64,000 nucleotides of DNA, taken from positions 1-64,000 of the forward strand of contig JAUILQ010000024.1 of NCBI GenBank assembly GCA_030433005.1, read 5' to 3'. The translations under genes and the position numbers were made by a program. The first letter of the stretch is position 1. The number at the start of each line of letters is the position of its first letter. Of this stretch, positions 59,401 to 64,000 are shown in pieces. The stretch is from Alphaproteobacteria bacterium. GTDB lineage: Bacteria > Pseudomonadota > Alphaproteobacteria > Kiloniellales > DSM-21159. A model generated the notes under the pieces. That model was not told where the DNA came from. It saw only the letters and a list, made by a program, of their open reading frames with translations, and made no database searches.

Positions 59401-62400
59401 TCAGCTGCCGGTACGAACCCATGGCTTGGCGCAAGCTCGATGGGAAGGAAATCGGCCGGAGGTGGCAGGAAGCATGCGCGGCCTGGTGGCCGAAGAGCGT
59501 CTTCGCGCGCCGTACCGTGATGAAGGAGCTGGGCCTGGGTGGTGCACTCGGGAAGCCTGATCCGCGAAGCGACGCTCCAGTGCTGACGAGGTTACGCGCG
59601 GAAGGTGAGGCGATCGACCAGGTCGATCGCCGGCTATCCGCCCTCAAGGCATGGTCGGGCCACGAGACCGATCCGAAGACGGCCGAAGCGTTGCGGGAAC
59701 TCGGCGAGCGGGCGCGCGCGGCCGTAGGCCACTTGGCCGACGACGCGCACGGTCTTGCCGAGTCGCGCGGCAAGGTGCGCGCACTGCTTCAGGACGGCAA
59801 CGACCTGCTTGCCCCGGAGGCGATCGTCGGCCGCGCTGTGCGCGGCTACCTCGAGGCCTACGAGGCTCTGAAGTTGGCCTGCGAGGCATTCGAGCAACGG
59901 GCCGGCCAGGGCATACGCGACTTCTTCGTGACGGAGCGGCATGCGCTCGAGGCGCTGCGGGAGTCCGCCGAAACGATCGTCGCGCGGCGCGCCGAGTTAA
60001 ACGCTTGGTGCGCTTGGCGGAAGGTGCGGAACGAAGCGATCGACCTCGGTCTCAAGGCGCTGGTCGATCGAATCGAGGAAGGCCGCGTTCCGGTCGAGGA
60101 GATTCCGGAGACGCTGGAGGCCGCATACTGCGCCTGGTGGTCCGGGATGATTATCGGCGAGGACGAGGTGCTGCGCACCTTCTCGACGCCGGCTCACGAA
60201 GATGCCATCAGCAAGTTCAGGCGGCTCGACGAAGCGTTTCGAAAGCTCACGGCGGCCTACGTTGCCGCCAAGCTGAGCGGTGCATTGCCGACCCAGGATG
60301 ATGTCCAGCGCAGCTCTCAATGGGGCGTGCTCAAGCACGAGATCCAGAAGAGGAGGCGCCACAAGCCCGTGAGGCAGCTGATGCAGGAAGCGCCGGAGGT
60401 CGTCACGACTTTGGCGCCCTGTCTGATGATGTCGCCCCTATCGGTTGCCAGTATCTGTCTGCCGAGCAGGCACTCTTCGACGTGGTCATCTTCGATGAAG
60501 CCTCGCAGATCACCGTTTGGGATGCGGTAGGCGCCATCGCGCGCGGCAAGCAGGTGATCGTCGCTGGCGATCCGAAGCAGATGCCGCCGACGAACTTCTT
60601 CAATCGTGCCGAGGACGATCAAGACGGTGACGTCGACGAAGGCGACCTGGAGAGCATCCTCGACGAACTCCGCAGCGCCAGTGTCCCGGAATGCACGCTC
60701 AACCTGCATTACCGCTCGCGCCGTGAGAGCCTCATAGCTTTCTCGAACAGCCGCTACTACGAGGATCGTCTCGTCACCTTTCCGGCACCGGTCCATCCCG
60801 ACAGGGGCGTGCGGCTCGTCCGGCCGCATGGGTTTTACGCACGGGGAGCGGCGCGGACAAACGAAGGAGAGGCGCAGGCCATCGTGGGGGAAGTGGTGCG
60901 CCGCCTGACGTCCGATGATGCGAACGAGCGAGAGCCCTCGATCGGCGTCGTCACCTTCAACTCGGAGCAGCAGTCCCTCATCCTGGATCTGCTCGACAAG
61001 GCGCGAAACGCCAATCCCGGAATTGAGTGGGCCTTCGCCGAGGACGCGCAGGAGGCGGTCTTCGTCAAGAACCTGGAAACCGTGCAGGGTGATGAGCGCG
61101 ATGTCATCCTATTCAGCGTTACCTACGGTCCCGACCGATCCGGACACGTGACGATGAACTTCGGCCCGCTGAATCGCGACGGCGGTGAGCGCCGCCTGAA
61201 CGTCGCTATGACTCGTGCACGTTCGGAGATGATCGTCTTCTCGACGCTCCGGCCGGACCAGATCGATCTTTCGCGGACCAGCTTCCGGGCGGTCACGGAT
61301 CTGAAGCACTTCCTGGAGTACGCAGAGCGAGGTCCCGCCGCCTTAGGTGCCGCCGTCAAAGGCTCGCTCGGCGACTTCGAATCACCTTTCGAGACGGCAG
61401 TGGCCAGGGCGCTTCAAGACCGCGGCTGGGCTCTCCACCCCCAGGTGGGAGTTTCATCCTACCGAGTAGACATCGGCATCGTTCACCCGGATGCGCCGGG
61501 CGCCTACCTCGCCGGGGTCGAGTGCGACGGCGCCACCTATCACAGCGCTGCCTACGCTAGGGAGCGAGACAAGATCCGGCAGCAGGTCCTGGACGCGCTT
61601 GGCTGGACGCTATTCCGCGTCTGGTCGACCGATTGGTGGATCAATAAGGCTCACGCCCTCGAGAAACTCGACAGGCAGTTGCGCGAGCATCTGGAAGCCG
61701 ACCAAGCGCGCCGAGCAGCCGAGTCGGAGGCGGGTCAAAGCGAAGAGCCGATGGCCGACCATCCAGACCTGTCCGATGTAGCGGTCGGGAATGGCTCGGT
61801 CGAATCGTCGGTCGAAATCGACGAGCAGCAGGAGCCGGCCGGTCACGAATCAGTGGCGCGCCTGCGCACCTCTTCCCGAGCGGCGAGTGACCCGGAATGG
61901 TCGCCGCCAAGCGAGGGAAATGCGGTCGACGAAGGGCAGGACGAGTTCCAGCTCGGCATCGAAGCCGACGGAGCCCCCGAGCATCTCTACAGGAAGGCTC
62001 CCTTCAACGAAGACGGTCTCGCGGCCGAGCCGGAGCAATTCTACGACGAGGGCTACAATCCGCGTCTTATCGCCATGATCGATCACGTCATCGACGTCGA
62101 GGGCCCCATCCACGAGGACATCCTGGTACGTCGTATCGCTCGCCACCACGGTTTTCAGCGGTCGGGGCGCCAGATCCGCGAGCGGGTACTCGACTTGGCG
62201 AAGACCCGAGGTGGCTGCACGCGGGAGAAGGTGGGAAGGTTCTTCTGGCGAAAGGGAACAGAGGAGAACCGCGTCTCTCCGGCTCGGTATCACGGCCGCG
62301 ACGAGGAGATGCGGAAGGTCGAGCACATCTGCGCCGAAGAGCTTCAGGCTGTTGATCGCAATCTCCAGCTTGGTGGGAATGCAATCGAACTTGCCCGTGC

Positions 62401-62509
62401 CCTCGGCATTGCGCGCCTCAGTCAGCCGGGACGCGATCGGCTCGAGACGGCAGTTGCGACTGGCGACGAAAACTCGGCCGCATCGCTCGCCGATGAAGGC
62501 GGCGCTTAA
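56490..62509 (+). pseudogene. giant DUF4011-helicase-nuclease gene (Hhe-like defence), frameshifted
   Basis: Two overlapping open frames (56490-60530 and 60320-62509) form one gene of about 2006 codons. Order: a transglutaminase-like N-terminal region (about 150-330); DUF4011 (RLERWQRKLLDLSARNPLL near 385); SF1 helicase with Walker A GPPGTGKSQT (698-707), Walker B FDEASQ (about 1333), GDPKQMPPT, HYRSRRESLIAFSN, QGDERDVI and VAMTRARSEM; a PD-(D/E)xK domain of the Vsr/DUF559-like MTES_1575 type (SPFETAVARAL, VECDGATYH near 1630-1680); DUF3320 (near 1856). This layout is that of Hhe anti-phage proteins. One base is missing near 60447-60449, so full product needs repair or a base-call fix. Confidence 0.85.
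60444..60452 (+). other. frameshift site in the Hhe-like gene
   Basis: The first frame reads SPLSVASICLPS and then leaves homology; the second frame resumes exactly with QYLSAEQALFDVVIFDEAS. GTT-GC-CAG shows one base lost between the valine and glutamine codons. There is no homopolymer and no X-XXY-YYZ slippery heptamer here, so neither simple slippage nor classic programmed frameshifting explains it. Confidence 0.8.
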
Positions 62510-62632
62510 GGAGGATCACCACACTCTAGTCTGTGCACCGGATGAAACACCCGTAGCACCTCCCTTGCATCCTGCACCGTCTGTGTCATCCTGGCTCCCG
62601 TCCCTGCTCCCTGCACGAGCCCGAGCCCGGCC

Positions 62633-63886
62633 ATGTCGCGCTATTCCGCCTTCTCGCTGCTGCGCCACGCCCTGACGGGGCACCGGGACTGGGCGCCGGC
62701 CTGGCGCGATCCGGAGCCGCAGGCGCACTACGACGTGGTCATCGTCGGCGGCGGCGGGCACGGCCTGGCGACCGCCTTCTACCTCGCCAAGCTGCACGGC
62801 GTGCGGCGCGTCGCGGTGCTGGAGAAGGGGTGGCTCGGCGGCGGCAACACTGGGCGCAACACCACCATCGTGCGCTCGAACTACCTGCTCGACGGCAACG
62901 CGCCCTTCTACGAGAAGTCGCTGCAGCTCTGGGAACAGCTCTCCCAGGAGCTCAACTACAACGTCATGTTCTCGCAGCGCGGCGTGCTCAACCTGGCGCA
63001 CTCCGACACGCAGATGGACACGCACGCCAGGCGCGGCAATTCCATGCGGCTCAACGGCATCGACGCCGAGCTGCTGACCCGCGAGCAGGTGCGCGCCTTC
63101 TGCCCGGAGCTCGACCTCGACAACGCCCGCTTCCCGATCCACGGCGGCCTGCTGCAGCCGCGCGGCGGCACGGCGCGCCACGACGCCGTCGCCTGGGGCC
63201 TGGCGCGCGGCGCCGACCGGCTGGGCGTCGACCTGATCCAGAACTGCGAGGTCACCGGCATCCGCCGCCAGGGCGACCGCGTCGCCGGCGTCGAGACCAC
63301 GCGCGGCTTCATCGGCGCCGGCAAGATCGGCCTGGCGGTCGCCGGCAACACCAGCCGCCTCGCCGCCATGGCCGGCCTGACGCTGCCGATCGAGAGCCAC
63401 GTGCTGCAGGCCTTCGTCTCGGAGGGCCTGAAGCCGCTGGTCGACCACGTCGTCACCTTCGGCGCCGGGCACTTCTACATCAGCCAGTCGGACAAGGGCG
63501 GCCTGGTCTTCGGCGGCGATCTCGACGGCTACAACTCCTACGCCCAGAAGGGCAACCTGCCGACCATCGAGGACGTCGTGGCGATCGGCGTCTCGATGCT
63601 GCCCTGCATCTCGCGCACCCGCCTGCTGCGCCACTGGGGCGGCGTCATGGACATGACCATGGACGGCAGCCCGATCATCGGCACGACGCCGGTCAAGGGC
63701 CTCTACCTCAACGGCGGCTGGTGCTACGGCGGCTTCAAGGCGACGCCCGGCTCGGGCTGGGTCTTCGCCCACACCATCGCCCACGACGCGCCGCACCCGC
63801 TGAACGCCGCGCTCTCGCTCGACCGCTTCCGCCACGGCCGGACGATCGACGAGAGCGGCCACGGCCCGCAGCCGAACCTGCACTAG
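62633..63886 (+). CDS. soxB: sarcosine oxidase, beta subunit
   Basis: Flavin-carrying beta subunit of heterotetrameric sarcosine oxidase, which demethylates sarcosine to glycine, passing the one-carbon unit to THF. 417 residues, full length. It starts with the typical SRYSAFSLLRHALTGHRDW, then the FAD loop VVIVGGGGHGLATAFYLAK, GGNTGRNTTIVRSNYL, the flavin-linked histidine region GGTARHDAVAWG, WGGVMDMTMDGSPIIG and NGGWCYGGFKATPGSG. soxD/A/G are expected just downstream but lie outside the window. It links to the choline-betaine genes at the left by pathway. Confidence 0.93.
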   Translation: MSRYSAFSLLRHALTGHRDWAPAWRDPEPQAHYDVVIVGGGGHGLATAFYLAKLHGVRRVAVLEKGWLGGGNTGRNTTIVRSNYLLDGNAPFYEKSLQLWEQLSQELNYNVMFSQRGVLNLAHSDTQMDTHARRGNSMRLNGIDAELLTREQVRAFCPELDLDNARFPIHGGLLQPRGGTARHDAVAWGLARGADRLGVDLIQNCEVTGIRRQGDRVAGVETTRGFIGAGKIGLAVAGNTSRLAAMAGLTLPIESHVLQAFVSEGLKPLVDHVVTFGAGHFYISQSDKGGLVFGGDLDGYNSYAQKGNLPTIEDVVAIGVSMLPCISRTRLLRHWGGVMDMTMDGSPIIGTTPVKGLYLNGGWCYGGFKATPGSGWVFAHTIAHDAPHPLNAALSLDRFRHGRTIDESGHGPQPNLH

Positions 63887-63905
63887 AGAGGGCGAGGACG
63901 GAGAT

Positions 63906-63990
63906 GAACCGCCACCTCTCCCTCCCACGCTCCCGCGTGGGCCCCTCCCTCTCCCCCGGAGGCGGAGAGGGGCAAGGGGGCGCCCAGGTC
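63906..63990. repeat. interspersed repeat, family A-like
   Basis: Carries a CCCACGC-TCCC-GCGTGGG hairpin, then CCTCCCTCTCCCCCGGAGGCGGAGAGG, which resembles the CCTCTCCGCCCC/GGGGCGGAGAGG unit near 13.0 kb. It follows soxB by about 20 nt, before any further sox gene. Cut by the window end. Confidence 0.55.
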
Positions 63991-64000
63991 TTCCCTCTCC

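Noticed and set aside
60430-60460. Programmed -1 frameshift in the Hhe-like gene
   Set aside because: No slippery heptamer or obvious downstream pseudoknot, and the family is normally encoded in one frame, so a mutation or sequence error is more likely.
62510-62632. tRNA or attachment site at the right edge of the insert
   Set aside because: No cloverleaf or CCA end, and no matching direct repeat at the left edge near 56.3 kb was found by eye.

Overview
The window reads as the chromosome of a high-GC alphaproteobacterium, most likely of the Rhodospirillales/Kiloniellales type. The grounds are very high GC, many GTG/TTG starts with 4-base stop/start overlaps, BetI/ChoX osmolyte genes, TRAP transporters, a heterotetrameric-type sarcosine oxidase subunit, and a dispersed Lhr/ligase/exonuclease/PdeM repair set. 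This placement is inference from gene content; there is no rRNA or other marker gene. I saw no tRNA, rRNA, CRISPR array or insertion sequence.

Layout. 0-2 kb: choline uptake (first codons of choW, choX) divergent from the repressor betI around a perfect BetI-type palindrome. 2-5.5 kb: a CheR-like methyltransferase coupled to a Stf0-type sulfotransferase, then two tandem MipA/OmpV outer-membrane paralogues. 5.7-14.8 kb: a putative regulon built on a TGATATATCA palindrome. It holds a TRAP transporter with a DUF6166 gene, a GntR/FCD regulator, a GlxA-type AraC regulator with two small membrane proteins, a PanB homologue that has lost two expected metal-binding residues, and a sterol-desaturase-family hydroxylase. 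15-28 kb: DNA-repair genes (ATP-dependent ligase and exonuclease in one operon, Lhr-type helicase, PdeM phosphoesterase), split by regulators, an EamA exporter, psuG, a secreted protein and a periplasmic-binding/TRIC channel fusion. 28.4-37.2 kb: fasciclin, then two convergent operons forming a photoprotection cluster (CPD photolyase, FAD desaturase-like oxidoreductase, DUF1365, CFA-type methyltransferase, DUF3833; facing FeS-type photolyase and an SDR). Both operons start with near-matching ECF-type promoters. 37.4-43.2 kb: PhoX phosphatase and a complete znuA / zur-znuC-znuB zinc locus around a Zur box. 43.2-49.6 kb: pyrophosphatase, sugar epimerase, O-antigen ligase, glycosyltransferase, rhomboid protease, TauE exporter. 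49.6-56 kb: mixed metabolic and hydrolase genes. 56.1-62.5 kb: a lower-GC insert carrying a very large DUF4011-helicase-nuclease gene (Hhe-like defence protein) broken by one frameshift, next to a decayed SEC-C mini-gene. The window ends in soxB.

Several interspersed GC-rich inverted-repeat families (near 13.0, 14.9, 18.3, 46.6, 48.7, 51.0, 51.6 and 63.9 kb) occupy the gene-poor gaps. The most interesting parts are the TGATATATCA regulon with its altered PanB-like enzyme, the paired ECF promoters of the light-stress cluster, and the frameshifted defence gene.
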